Positions 12,701 to 24,063 of a DNA stretch of 64,000 bases are shown piece by piece. Within the stretch, counting starts at the first letter, position 1, and every line of letters begins with the position of its first letter. The DNA comes from Coffea arabica (Eukaryota; Streptophyta; Magnoliopsida; Gentianales; Rubiaceae): assembly GCF_036785885.1 (NCBI RefSeq), contig NC_092323.1, positions 15,570,501 to 15,634,500 of the forward strand, in the 5' to 3' direction. The position numbers were made by a program, and so were the translations under genes. The notes under the pieces are model-generated. The model was given only the letters and a program-made list of their open reading frames with translations. It did not search any database and was not told where the DNA came from.

Positions 12701-13591
12701 ACCATTCAGTGTTATATAAATTCCATCCCATCGTCAATAGCCAATCTCTCAAGGTTAGAAACTTTTATCATCAAAGTGTATGATGGAAATGTTGGATTGC
12801 CTGATACTATTCGGAGCATGAAGAAATTGAGGCACCTATATGTGGAAGGTATTCTTTCTCCAGTTGCTTTTAGTCTTTCATCTGACGATCTTGAAGTCTC
12901 CCAAGATATATATCATTTTGAAACCTTTACCCTTGCTGTTGATCCCTCACCTCAAATTTTCCAAAAGACACTGACAAAGTTACCAAGCATCCGCAGGCTA
13001 AAATGCGTGGGGGGCAGAAGATACTCTGCTGAGAGTTTCGACGGGATTATCAAGCTCGATTTTTTGAGTCAACTAGAATCACTCAAAGTGGTTAGCTTTC
13101 AGAGAGTTGAGTTTGCATTCCCCCTAAACCTACGAAAACTAACACTCTCAATCCTTGATGGGCCGGGGTTGCTTGCCAGGTTTGAACAAAATAAACTGCC
13201 ATGGAATAAAATATCAGCAATTGCAGAGCTGCCCAATCTTGAAGTGCTCAAATTAAGTGGAGCCTTTGTGGGGGAAACATGGGAAATGGGAGAAGGGGCA
13301 TTTCCTAAGCTCAGATTCTTGAAGTTGGCATACTTGGACATTGTCAGGTGGACAGCCTCTTGTGATGATTTCCCCCCTCTTCAGAAACTGGTTTTGGAAG
13401 GTTGTTCTAAGCTGGAAGAAGTCCCTTCTTGTTTAGGGGATATTCCAACTATTGAAGTGATAGAGGTCAAATGGTGTCACAAGTCTACCGCAAGCTTGGT
13501 TAAGCAAATTCAAGAACAACAGATGGATATGGGAAACGAGTGTCTAAAAATATTTATTCAAGAAAATTTTAAGATTTGGGCAATTTCTTGA
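9740..13591 (+). pseudogene. NLR copy 1: R1-like CC-NB-LRR with two frameshifts
   Basis: This is an intracellular immune receptor family. 9740-10384 encodes the R1-type N-terminal region. The frame shifts by about one base near 10370 (homology continues as DDLLIHTEVV from 10372). 10372-12603 then carries the rest of the N-terminus and a full NB-ARC: P-loop GMPGLGKT (from 11479), kinase-2 LIILDDVWD, RNBS-B GSRILFTSR, GLPL as CKGLPL, CLLYLGAF, and the MHD position as IHD in CRIHDLVHEFC. A second shift lies between 12560 and 12603, and the LRR region runs on to 13591, ending near KIWAIS. ATG 9740 is chosen as the first in-frame Met. Apart from the two shifts all motifs are sound, so this is either a recent pseudogene or a functional gene with sequence errors. 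The first shift would leave a protein of about 215 residues. Confidence 0.8.
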
Positions 13592-13970
13592 GTGCTTAGA
13601 TCTTTGGGAGAATCAATTCCATCTCAGTTGCATGTTGAAGAGGTGAATCAGTCATGTCTTTTCAACCTTGGTAGATTTGAAAGAGAGAAAACAGATTGGG
13701 ATTCCACTCTTTAGGTTTGTAATGCTACTACGTTACTATTTGTATCTGTTGAATAAAATTCATGTGTAATACTATTTATGTTTCTTAAAGCAACTTTTTA
13801 AGTTTCCAATGCCTTGTTGAATTTGATTCTACAATTTCATGATTGCAGTGGCAAGAATAGTCAAGAACTAATTAGTCCAACATTATCTATCCTACTCTGT
13901 GCCTAATGTTCTTGCCATTGAATATTTGATATTTTTGAAATCATAGCTGCGCCTGCAATATTCTTCAATA
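13592..13970 (+). other. 3' flank of NLR copy 1
   Basis: Non-coding. The segment gattgcagtggcaag (about 13843) followed by ttatctatc is shared with the flanks downstream of copy 3 (about 40425-40460) and, more weakly, of copy 4 (about 55300-55320). It marks the NLR duplication unit and probably holds the 3' UTR. Confidence 0.5.
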
Positions 13971-16900
13971 CCACTATGTTTGGTTCTACAGAATTGGAAT
14001 TGAATTGGAATTAAAATTCTATAGAATTAGAATTCTAGGAATTGGAATTCCAAAACATTGGAATTCTTTTGTTTGGGAAATGCATAGAATTGATATAAAA
14101 TTCATTTGGAATTCCAAATTCTTTGTTTGAATGCGAGAAGAATTCATTAAGAATTAGAATTGTTTCCATCTAACATTTGCTTACATAAAAATTTTCTTTT
14201 TTTCTTTTTCGTATGGAATAATTTTTTAAACATTTAGCTAATTGTTACTAAAGTTTCAAGGAAAAAATCAATTAATGCCTTTAATAATTTATTTTTTCTT
14301 GCATTTAACCAATTGTTATTAAAGCTTTAAAGAAAAAAACCAATTAGTTCCTTTTCTACAAAAAAAAAATATGGTATTACTCTTGTTTCCTTTATTCTTA
14401 ATTAAATTATATTAGATAAAAAACTAATTGGAGTATGTAAGACAACAAGATAAAGTTCATTGTGCATGTAAGTAAAGCTTCTGGACAATGATGAACAAGA
14501 AAGTAACTATTCACAAAATAAAAACAAGAAACTATGAAGTCTAAAGTATCTCTTAACAAGACCACATTAACATGCCTTTTCATGCAGACACGTTTGACCC
14601 AAAACTTCAAGAACAGTTTTGAACAAAAACCTGCATCACTTATTACCAACAAACCATAAATATCTCATCTTGTGCAATTCGTTGATTTTTAAAGAGAAAA
14701 TTATCAGTGGAAAGGTGTGCTGCCAAACATACACAAATCCACATGCATAAACAGATATTATGCGTGCATAAACCCATATGTAAATCCAGTGAAATAATCT
14801 GATATTAATCACATGGTTCATGGTTGCACAAGTGAAGTTGCTCCAGTCCCTGCAAGAGAGCTTCTTCGACCTTTGCAAAGAATGCTGAAGATCATATATT
14901 CTCACAACTTGCTGAGCACTAATTATCATGACAGGAGTCTTAACATAAAAAAAACGATACATCTCTCAAAATGGTCCATCGCTTCTTGAACAAACCAAAT
15001 GTCCTTTCAATCACATTTTGAGCAATTGAATGTCAAAGGTTGAATAACTGTTTAAAATTTTGAGACTTGTTCCCATTAGCAGACCACTCACTAAGATGAT
15101 ATCCAACTCCCCTATATGGAGCTAAGAAACCAGGGCTACTTGCATAACCCGCATCAACAAGAAAGTACTTTGCTTGTAATGTTGGACAACAAATTGTTAC
15201 TCATTTATAGTTAAAAGGAAAAAAAACACTCGATATCTAATTGTCACATACCCTTGGGAACAATTAATGGATCTGGATAAGGTAGTGACTCCCTAATTTT
15301 ATGATAGCACGTAGAACTATATTAAAGTATTGACTAACTGCCTCACCTGATCTTATGAAATTAAAATTGACAGTGTGATTCTTAAAGTTGTGAGCAAAAC
15401 ATAGAGCAGCATTGCAACTACTTCAACAATAATATTTCTAGTATCCCTCTAGTATCCCTCAACCCACAATGCTCTCTTAAATTTGTACATAAAACAGTAA
15501 AACAATTATTGAGTCGAAGTTGCTCTACACAAACTCTGTTGATCACCAAGAAAACAAAAACCAATTTGAAGCTGCTTTTAGTACATGACTGGTTCCTGCA
15601 AATTGATACCAACAAGATCAGGGTTTATGTTGATAAGTTGATCGGTTTATAAACTAGTAATTAGTGATAATTACATGTATAAGATGATTTTCAAGCCACA
15701 CAAGAAAAGACTAATAGTATAGAAATAAGTAGGTTATTGTTGTGTCCACATGAAATTATATTAGAGGTCCATAATCATTCTAACTAGTTTCAGCACAACT
15801 TAGCTTTAGCTATAGATCAATTTAAACACAATGGGATAGTTATCATAGATAGTAAGTAAACGGTGACTAACAATAAGATTCATGTTATAGACTTATTGAC
15901 TGATCATCATCAATTTCTAGTTTATAATATTACTCACTTGTAGCATACTTAATAAAGTTAGTGGTGCGCCTACAATTAAGACATATTGTGTCAAAATATA
16001 TGTGTTAGGTGATATTTATCATAAGGGCTCTTTTTTTAATATAATAACTATGTTGTGGCATCAAAAAACTAAAACCAGAGGTCACTAATTGAATTAGTAA
16101 TGCACTAACATGTGATTAAATCACTTATGGCTCAAAGATTAAAATCTTTCTTTTTTGTTAAAAGAAAATTAAAGCATGTAATTGTTGATCCCTGCTTGAA
16201 AAACTACATTAAGAGCAGATAAACTGGTTCGACTAACGGCCAAGCTTTTGGAGGCTATTCTTAAACAAAACATGTTAGTCCTACAATCACGGTAGAAAGT
16301 GCTAAGGTGCTTTAAGTTGACCAGATTCAATTTGCTGAAGTTGTAGATCTCACAGCTAGGATACATAGAACAGAGTTAATTCTTTGCTTAGTTGAGTCAA
16401 CGATCAACTTGAGTCAAAGATATTTTAGCCCATCTATATTGTTAAACCTTTCTGTTTACCACACAAAATTACTTAGAAATGAGGATTTAGATTTAGCCAT
16501 ACTAGATATGTGTGAACAAGAATAAAAATCTGAAACTTTTAAGCAATTGACTGTGGCCATCATATTAAACCACCATATTGTTAACATAAGTTAGAGAGTA
16601 ATGATTTTAAACTTTATCATAGAAAAGGAAAATGTGTCAGCAATCAACTTGATTCCATAATCAATTGACTAATTCCCTTTTATATGTTAGTTGATTGTTG
16701 TTAAAAGTTATGCCCAAAAGTAATCATGTGCATGTGGTGAGTATGCAAAGAAGAAATTGTGGTCTTGTTGAGAACAATCACACCACAGCTTATTTGAATC
16801 CATCAACTGTGACAAATACAAGTTCATTAACTTGACTAAAATTGCATCCACTACTAAAGACTTCAGCAGAAGTAGTAATTAAATCACCGGAATGCAGCTT

Positions 16901-18178
16901 TAGGATGAAATAAGTTCCCTTGTTGAATGTCAATAACCTCAATTTTCTTTACTCCATTTTCTTTCTGTCGGTAGATTCTTTCTTTCTCCATTTCCCCCCT
17001 CCTTTTGTGCATTTTAGATTCTTTATTTCTTCCTCCTTTTGTACTTTTAGAATCCATTAAATTTAAGCGCTAATTGAGTACTAAACTTTATATTGAATTT
17101 TGGGAAAATGTATATATCACGTTTCAAACCTTGTCTAAAGTCTGAACTTATTTTATCAAGGGATACAGAGTATTTATCTTTGAGTTGCATATGCAAAAAG
17201 CTGGAGTTGAATAGACCACAAACCTCCAGGATGTGATGCAACTTGCCGTCTATCCTTGTTTTGCTCATCATCCTCAAGAATAACAGCTTTATTATCTCCT
17301 AGAGCTGACATTAAGTTGACACCACAAAATTAAGACATGGACTTCTTTACTATATAGTATATTAGGAACAAAAATTGCATGATAACAAGGTTGTACGTAG
17401 GGCTTACGCTTTAAAAATGTCAATACTTCAATAAAAAGAAGATTGAACATGCTGCTCATACACCAATCCAGTACCAAGTTTCTATAAAAAATAGACCTCC
17501 GTCCTTAACAAGGGTCTTTCCAACTGTAGGTTCTGAGCCATTGCTGGGCTGTAAAACCAAAGTCAAGAACCATTACTAGAATTAATATCTGGCACTCAAG
17601 GGTTAGGCAGTGCTTTGTAAGAAAACGTCAAATTTCAGTGCAAATTCTTAGGAGATATTACCTTCAACACTGAAGAACCCAATTCGAGAAAATTAGGTAG
17701 GGGTAAGGAGAGAGCACTCAGATTAGTCTTGCGATTGGCAAGGTGATAGGTGGATGCGTGGCAGGAGAGGCGAAGGGAAGAGGGATGGCAGAAACAAAGA
17801 GCGATAGGGGAAACGATGGTGGAAGCGGCAAAATGTTAGGGCGGAGGTAGAAGCGATGGTGGAGAGCAGGAACACTTGCGGGTGAGAAAAAATGGTGAAT
17901 TAGAATAGGAGAGAGGGATGCTTGTATATTTGACCCGCTTTTAATTTTTTACCCATGTTAGATCCGCGTGTATATCCATTTCTTAGAGTTTAGTTGTGGA
18001 ATTGGAATTAGAATTCTTTTGGTCCAGTAAAGAATTCAATTCATGGAATTGGACCCCCATAGAATTCAAATTGAATTCTAATTCTTTAAGTGAAGCAGAA
18101 TCCAAACAACAGAATTGGAATTGGAGCCCCAATTCCAATTCTAAACCCCAATTCTATGGGGAACCAAACATACCCTCA
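13971..18178 (-). mobile_element. Decayed PIF/Harbinger DNA transposon
   Basis: The ends are inverted and related: ccactatgtttggttc at 13971 against gagggtatgtttggttcccc read inward from 18178. Both continue into long runs rich in 'ggaattggaatt'/'agaattc'. Inside, on the minus strand, are two stretches of a Harbinger transposase (see 14960-15352). TIRs of the 'tatgtttggttc' form suit PIF/Harbinger. I could not define a clean 3-bp target duplication. The element splits the 3' flank of NLR copy 1: flank sequence resumes at 18179 with a segment related to that at about 5730. The remaining 16000-17990 is AT-rich and not identified; a second, Myb-like ORF expected in this superfamily was not recognised. 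Confidence 0.65.
14960..15352 (-). pseudogene. Harbinger transposase remnant (DDE_Tnp_4 type)
   Basis: Reading the minus strand from 15352, a first block gives SGEAVSQYFNIVLRAI, the N-terminal motif of HARBI1-type transposases. After a gap where the first catalytic region should be, a second block (about 15175-14961) gives YFLVDAGYASSPGFLAPYRG, then GYHLSEW, then NVIERTFGLFKKRW. The latter holds the third acidic catalytic position (IER). A TGA interrupts the second block after FNL. The enzyme would cut and rejoin transposon ends. This copy is internally deleted and dead. Confidence 0.75.
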
Positions 18179-18639
18179 GCAGATTTTATACAATCCTTCT
18201 GCCCAGTGCTTCACAAGCATATACAGGAAGATGCACTTCTGTAACATTTTTTCTACAGTACAGTTAAGAGTAACGCATACTAAGGTTCATCTGTCAGAAG
18301 AAATAGCCGAATGATCCAACGCTTTCTTTTTCTTTTTCTTTTTTGAATTCTTTATAGGAAATAAAGCCTGTGAAGAATTCATATATATATATATCCGATC
18401 GAAGTCTTTTGTTTTCTAACCTTAAACCTGTTAATCCAGAGAAGTCACAAAAGACATTTAACAATTCTCCTACCAAAAGTTTCAATTAGAGGTATTCTCC
18501 AAAGAGGAAGAATTGCGGTGATTTCAGTATTCATCTAGTATAAGTAACGGTGTGTAGAAACGATAAGATCAGTGTTAAGTTTTGTTACTCATCTAAATTG
18601 AGAAAACAGGATTGTGATTTCACTACATCTTCTGAAGAA
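18179..18639. other. Continuation of NLR copy 1 3' flank, then unassigned DNA
   Basis: 18180-18330 resembles 5730-5870: a 'ccttctgcccagtgcttcacaagcata'-like segment, then a pyrimidine run following 'tagc(c/t)gaatga'. This shows the Harbinger element interrupted an existing flank. 18330-18639 shows no recognisable feature. Confidence 0.45.
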
Positions 18640-20277
18640 GTCTCAAAACAAACCTCTTTTCTGTACTGTTTTTTCCGCTTCTTTGCAGAGGTCAGGAGTT
18701 TTTTCAAGAGTTATTGTATGACCAGGGAGCAAACCAAATAAGTGTGACAGATTCCTATGATGAACCTGAGGATCCTGGAAGTCCTGTGCCTGTCATGGAA
18801 ATGATAATTGAACAGATTCAATATGTTCTTTTTGCCAAAATGAAACCAGTCTAGCCACTTGTTTATCCTTTCAGCATAATCTTGGGAAATCTTCCAAAAA
18901 AATAAGTGATTAAGAGGATAACAAACCCATTCCATGATGGTTCCATCCATAGAAATCTTGGTTGGATAAAGATGTTGCTGAGCTTCATAAACTCTTTCAA
19001 TCAGTTCATCTTCACTTTTGTTTAACACCTATTGACAAGTGTAGCTAGTGCATCCGCAGCAGAAACAATGGAAGAGAAAACTTCTCTAATAATTGCCATG
19101 TCCATGGTTGAAGTCTTGCTCACACTGGCAGGCTTACAGTCAGGTGTAGTAACATTATGCTCACACTGGCGAGGTGGACGGATTGGTTTCCAGATAACCG
19201 TCGTGGCCTTCAATCAACCAGTCCAATAAGAAAGCAAGACATTCTTCCACCAAAGGATGTGCCTTGGAATGCATTGGGAATCAGAAGATGAAGATGATGC
19301 CAACAACACGACAATGGCCCAATCGCAACCCTCAACCTGAAGTTTCTTGTCATCTAAAACATGTAATCCACCCAAATTACCACTACTCTGTATATCAAGA
19401 ACAGCTGAGAACTGAATTCCTCTAGGATGGTCATCATCTTCAATTGATTGAGGTGCAATTCTTTTGCCAGGACAACTTCCCCGCATAACAATCTGACCTT
19501 TTCCCTTTACATATGAATGGTGATGTAATTTGTGTTGCGGAAAAAAGCTCTACCAAATTAAGGTATAACAAGTAAATTATTGTACCTAAAATTACAAAAT
19601 GGTAATTCCCAGGAAATATTTCGTGAGACACACTGGCCTGCTTAAGTACTAATTTCCTAGACAGAATCACCTATATATGCAATTAATTGCACAATAATTG
19701 ACTACAAATATACCTACAAATATAGCTACTAAATAGACACTAGAACACCAGAATTTAATGAGGTTCGGCTAATTTGTCTACGTTCTCGGACACCACTGAC
19801 AACTTAATATTTCATTAGAAGAAATATTACAAAGAGAGAGAATGAAACAAGTTATAATTCTCTTGTTTGGTATATTTTATCCTATCAAAAGATCATTCTA
19901 TTTATAATTTACAAATGAGAGAATTCCTAACAAAACTAACGATGTGGAATGTAGAGTTTGTGCACAATTGTCAACAATTGTAGCTTTGCACAATTGACAA
20001 TTGTGGCTATTGAGCCAATAAGTCAACAATTTGCTATCCAGGGACACCGTGAAAATCAAACACCCTGGTTTGCTTGCAGATATCTTTACTACTTTCACTT
20101 GATCTGGATTAGAGATGAAATGTTCCCGTGTAAATTCTACTTCACCTACTGAATACTTTACTGTTACTGTTGCAGTATCCAAGTTCAGGTCCCTGTGGTA
20201 CGAATCTTTGTCATATTTAGGACGGGAATTCATCAAACTCTATCTTGACATCTCCCTGGGGTAGGTATGCCTTCATC
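18640..20277 (-). pseudogene. GH95 alpha-L-fucosidase 2-like gene relic
   Basis: On the minus strand, pieces match the plant GH95 alpha-L-fucosidase (apoplastic enzyme that removes fucose from xyloglucan) in the right order. YLPQGDVKIEF and KYDKDSYHRDLNLDTATV, VKYSVGEVEFTREHF and NPDQV lie at 20277-20034. HHHSYVKGKGQIV, RGSCPGKRI and GIQFSAVLDIQ, then VLDDKKLQVEGCDWA lie at 19527-19245. PDCKPASVSKTSTMDMAIIR and EVFSSIVSAADAL follow (about 19200-19040), then KSEDELIERVYEAQQHLYP and DGTIMEW (19020-18927). Last come QDFQDPQVHHRNLSHLFGLL and PGHTITLEKTPDLCKE (18789-18660). An intron (18790-18926) with plausible splice sites remains, so this is a genomic copy and not a retrocopy. Frameshifts (near 20230 and 19030), a solo LTR, and missing N- and C-terminal parts make it non-functional. 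Confidence 0.85.
19533..20028 (-). repeat. Solo LTR (copia-like) inside the GH95 relic
   Basis: Minus strand TGTTGACTTATTGG...CCGCAACA, 496 bp, flanked by the perfect 5-bp duplication ATTTG (19528-19532 and 20029-20033). Removing it and one duplication restores the GH95 reading across SLDSKL/HHHSY. A TATA-like element (minus strand tataaata) lies at 19899-19906. Its two ends resemble those of the copia LTR at 24064 (TGTTGACTT..., ...CAACA), so the families are related but not the same. Confidence 0.85.
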
Positions 20278-22592
20278 ACCACATGGAATGTAAAAAGCTA
20301 TTCATGAAACTAGGCAGAAATTTCAAGTCACTAAAAACCCCTCTTGCATCTCCCAAATCAACAACTTTCTGACCCTAATCAGCATCTCCCATATCATCAT
20401 GTATCTGATTTAACCTTAAGATTAAAGAACCCCAAAGGAACCCGGCTTCTTCAGTTCTTAATCCCATTTAACCTTTTAATTAAGTTTTGAAACAGTATTT
20501 TGACTATCAAACCAACATCCAAACAAAGCTTAATTAGGTCCCGAAATGAACTGGATAGCAACGAAAAACCTTTGTTTAACAAAAAGAAAAAAGAAATATG
20601 AAGCTAGAATAGATAGTCATGGTAAAAGCTTTAAGCAGTAAGATTTGGATTCGAGGCTGGAATTTAAGCAGTCAGAATTGTCGACAAACAGGGCAATAAA
20701 AAAGAAAGGTTAAAGCTGATCAAAGGAAAACAAAACAGTGAAGGAGAAGGGCAAATGCTTATTAGTCAAGATATATTTACTTGGGCAACGTGGAAATTAA
20801 TAACATGTTGCATCTGCAATTAATGCATTAAAGTCTTGAAGAACCCTAAACCGATGTATTATGTAATAACTTTTCTTAAGCAATAATTTGTCTTCTAACG
20901 ACTGAGAAAAACTGTTCATTATTTAGTATATCAAATGCTCATGAATTTCACTAAAATAAATATCATAAAACAATTTGCATGCTCATTTTCAAATACAAGT
21001 GCAGTCTCCATCATCTAGGCATTGTTGACCTTTTAAATAAATTAAAAAGGTTTAGCTAAAATTTCAAGTTGCCTAATTTTTAAATGTTTAAGGCTATCGA
21101 CATCATTTTCAACAAAATTAGGCCTATAAACGGGTCGAATCTGACCAATTGATACTACTTCATATCTGGGTCAAATATTTGATTCGCAGAATTGATTCAA
21201 TACGAAGCATTTTTAGTATGTCTAATCTTTTAAATCCAACAAATTTTATTAGTAAAATATTAAGGAAAAAAAATTCAACCATTGGTTGAATATTACGACT
21301 TTCTTATTTTAGGGAGATAGTTATTAGCTATAACTTATAATGATATATATTATGTATTTATATAGATGTTTATGTTATTCAGATGTGCCTATAGAATGAC
21401 CCGAAACTCATAAATCCATATCCTAACCATTTATGGAAATGGCTTAATTGAATCCGGGTAATTGGATGTTTGATCCGGGAAAATGGCTGTATCCGGGCCC
21501 GGATCCAATCCATTCACAGCCTAAACAAATCCCCCTTGAGGGATTGATCGGGTCCCGATCCATTCATAACATATTGGATATCGGCAAGAAATTGTCTAAC
21601 CATCTGACCTTATCTTTTAACGTGGCAAGAATAGATAATTTAACCAAGCAAGTAAGATCCAATTGTCTTGTTGAAAGGGCTAAGTTACAGTCAAGTGTTA
21701 AAGATAAGAAAGTAGCAGAAAATTCTGCAAAGGCTGCAAAGAAATCTTGAAATAGGAACCTATTCCAGGAATTTGCAGTGCAAAGTTTTTTTTATGTAGT
21801 TATTCTATCATGTAAATTGTTCAGTATAAGAACCATGTACGCAATTAATTCAACAGATTGAGAATTATCTCATGCTCCATGCATTTTGTTCTGTGCGATT
21901 TCTGATATACCTTTGTCTATGTTTTCAATACATTTTCAGTTTTGTAGTCGAATTCGAAGATAGTTCAACAAAGAAGAGGCGGGGTTAAATTTTGTTGTAG
22001 GAAATTTTTGAATGATAAAACATAAATTAATCCAGTAGCTTGTCAATAATACTTCAGAAAGAGATGAAGGCTATACATTTAACTATTAAAGAATTCGAAA
22101 AATCAGAGCCACTGGCAAACTGGGCATAATGGAGACGAAGGAAAACAGAAAAAAGCACAGAGAAGGAGAAAAACTCATTACTAAACAAGCAAGTAGCCTA
22201 GTCCAACTTACCTGGCCAACGAGGAAATAACTGGTGGATGCATCTAACTGGTCCTGCATTTAATATTTTAGCAGTTTCTTTCTTGTCAGTTGTCAAGACT
22301 CGACACAATTCTGACCCAAAATTCCGGCAAAGTCCAACACAGCGTTTAGTATGACAACCGTCCAGGCTTGCCACTAGTTGTATCTTTCGGCAAGAAAATG
22401 GAGACTTGCTTGTAGCAGTTATTCGTTTTCTGTAGCATTTTTCTGAAATATTTAGTCCCTCAAAAGTTCTGATTTGATTCAATCAATTTGCTGGATTCTA
22501 GTCTGACTTGGTGATGCTTTTGCTGTCGACTGGAGCTTCTGCAGTCAGTCTCTTTCCATTAAAGCCCATCAAATATTGCTTGTGAACAACAG
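20278..22592. other. Spacer before NLR copy 2, ending in its 5' leader
   Basis: 20278-20740 shows nothing I recognise. Around 20740-21030 lie sequences related to NLR 5' flanks: 'gggcaacgtggaaattaataa' near 20780 and 'gcatgctcattttcaaatac' near 20977, compare 43000. This suggests a decayed duplicate leader. 21100-21560 has repeated 'gggtc'/'ccgg' words typical of small transposons. 21448-21750 is an open frame of 100 codons with a Lys-rich end that I cannot identify. From about 22130 the true leader of copy 2 begins: the block ccaacgaggaaataac (22215) is shared with copies 3 (about 35815) and 4 (about 49792). Confidence 0.45.
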
Positions 22593-23029
22593 GTACATCA
22601 AAAATTCAAGAGAAAGAGGAAAGAAACAATTCTTTTGTCTCAAATAACTAATATTCTTTACTTAAATTAAAGTGGCTCTTTTTATCATTCATTGACACAA
22701 GACAAAACACTTGTTGAGCTTCTCAATTTGCTGCATTTCTTCTGCTGTGTAAGAAATTTTGTAGTTTGTCCTATATCATTTTACCGAAATTATCGAATTT
22801 GTACTGTATTTGAAGGAAATTTTTTTGGGTTGTGGGGGGGGGGGGGTGTTGGGGGAGAAGAGGTTGAAAGGAGTATTTTTGGTTTATAATAAAGAAGAGA
22901 ACATTGCGATTCTCTTTTACTTATGGTTTAATTTATTTTAATTAGATTAAGCTGACAGGAAATTCTTTAACAACAAAAAGACAAAAGTTGATGTGAAATC
23001 CTTTGAAAATTATCCTGATTGTTTTGCAG
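22593..23029 (+). other. Probable 5'-leader intron of NLR copy 2
   Basis: The donor is AACAG/GTACATC at 22592/22593 and the acceptor TTTTGCAG/GATATTCAGG ends at 23029. Copy 3 has the same arrangement at 36255-36695 with almost the same length (437 and 441 bp) and related exon borders. The ATG follows about 50 bases after the acceptor in both. No transcript evidence is available here. Confidence 0.45.
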
Positions 23030-23079
23030 GATATTCAGGATATTGGAACAAAATCATATATCATATCCTTGGATAACTT

Positions 23080-24063
23080 ATGGATTTCGGTCAATTAGTT
23101 TCAAAGCTCAGCAAATTGCAGAAACATAAGTGGTTTTTTGATATGGATGTTGAGAAATTGCACATGAGATTGATACACCAATACTGGCTGGAATTGCCAT
23201 TTCCAGATGATGAAGATAACAGTACTTATTTCATTGTCAAGGGCTTCAGCGAGTACCTTAAGTTGAGACAAAGACTTGATCAAGATATGAGTCACTTAAC
23301 CGAAGACCTTCTACAGAAGTTGAAGTTGTCAAGAGCTCTCTTTTTCTTTGCTGCAATGCAAGGTGTTGACAAGATGCAATTGATAGATCTGTTGGCTCAC
23401 TATACATTCCTGGCCGTGAATGCTGAATGCCTGAGAAAAGTATATTGGTCTGTTTGCTTCGAAGGAGAGGTGTTCAAGGACATCCAACTTGAAATTTGTC
23501 ACCTGCAATGCCAGATTAAGCTTGTTGATTTCCAATTTCATGTAACATCTGTACGTGTCCTGAAAGCCCTGCTGAACGCTTCAAAAGTGCTATCAAGGTC
23601 ACCACTCACTTTTGCTCCAGAGAAGAATAAGAATATAGCGGAGGAATTTGTTGATTCTCTCCTTGGTGCTCTTATCCAGATACTAGAATGTCATGCCATG
23701 TTTACAGTTACCATGCAGGATCAGATGCTGAAACTCCATGAGGGAGTAAAATTCCTGAGTATTCTTCTCCATGTGAAGCAGGAGAAGTTCTATGCGCTAT
23801 CTAATGGAATGAAGGATCGAATTGGAGTTATGATCATTGATGCAGGAATTGTTATTTGCTCACTTTCTGTGAGTAAAATAAAATATAGCTTAGCAAAGGA
23901 AACAGATCTCGCACTTCTTTGTTTGTTGAAAGACCTCCAATTTGTGATGGAAGAAGTTGCACAAACTTATCCGCCAACTTCATCATCACTTAGTTTCCCT
24001 AGGACCAACGAGTTGGGCTCCATTGATTTCTTCTTAGAAAATCTCAAGGAACTAGCAACTTCT
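23080..24063 (+). pseudogene. NLR copy 2, 5' part (R1-like N-terminal region)
   Basis: Codes for the first about 328 residues of an R1-like NLR, starting MDFGQLVSKLSKLQKHKW and ending LENLKELATS. It aligns throughout with copy 3 (MEFRQLVSKLSKLEKNKR...), so ATG 23080 is well supported by homology. At 24063 the reading is cut by the composite copia insertion. The duplicated CTTCT (24059-24063) reappears at 34874-34878, where the NLR continues in phase (S-EAGSIAFPKDQIQ). The part shown has no internal stop, so the insertion may have been the first lesion here. Confidence 0.88.

Noticed and set aside
22838..22853. G-run as a G-quadruplex or regulatory site in the proposed leader intron of NLR copy 2
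   Set aside because: A single homopolymer run without the four spaced G-tracts, not present in copy 3; more likely slippage.
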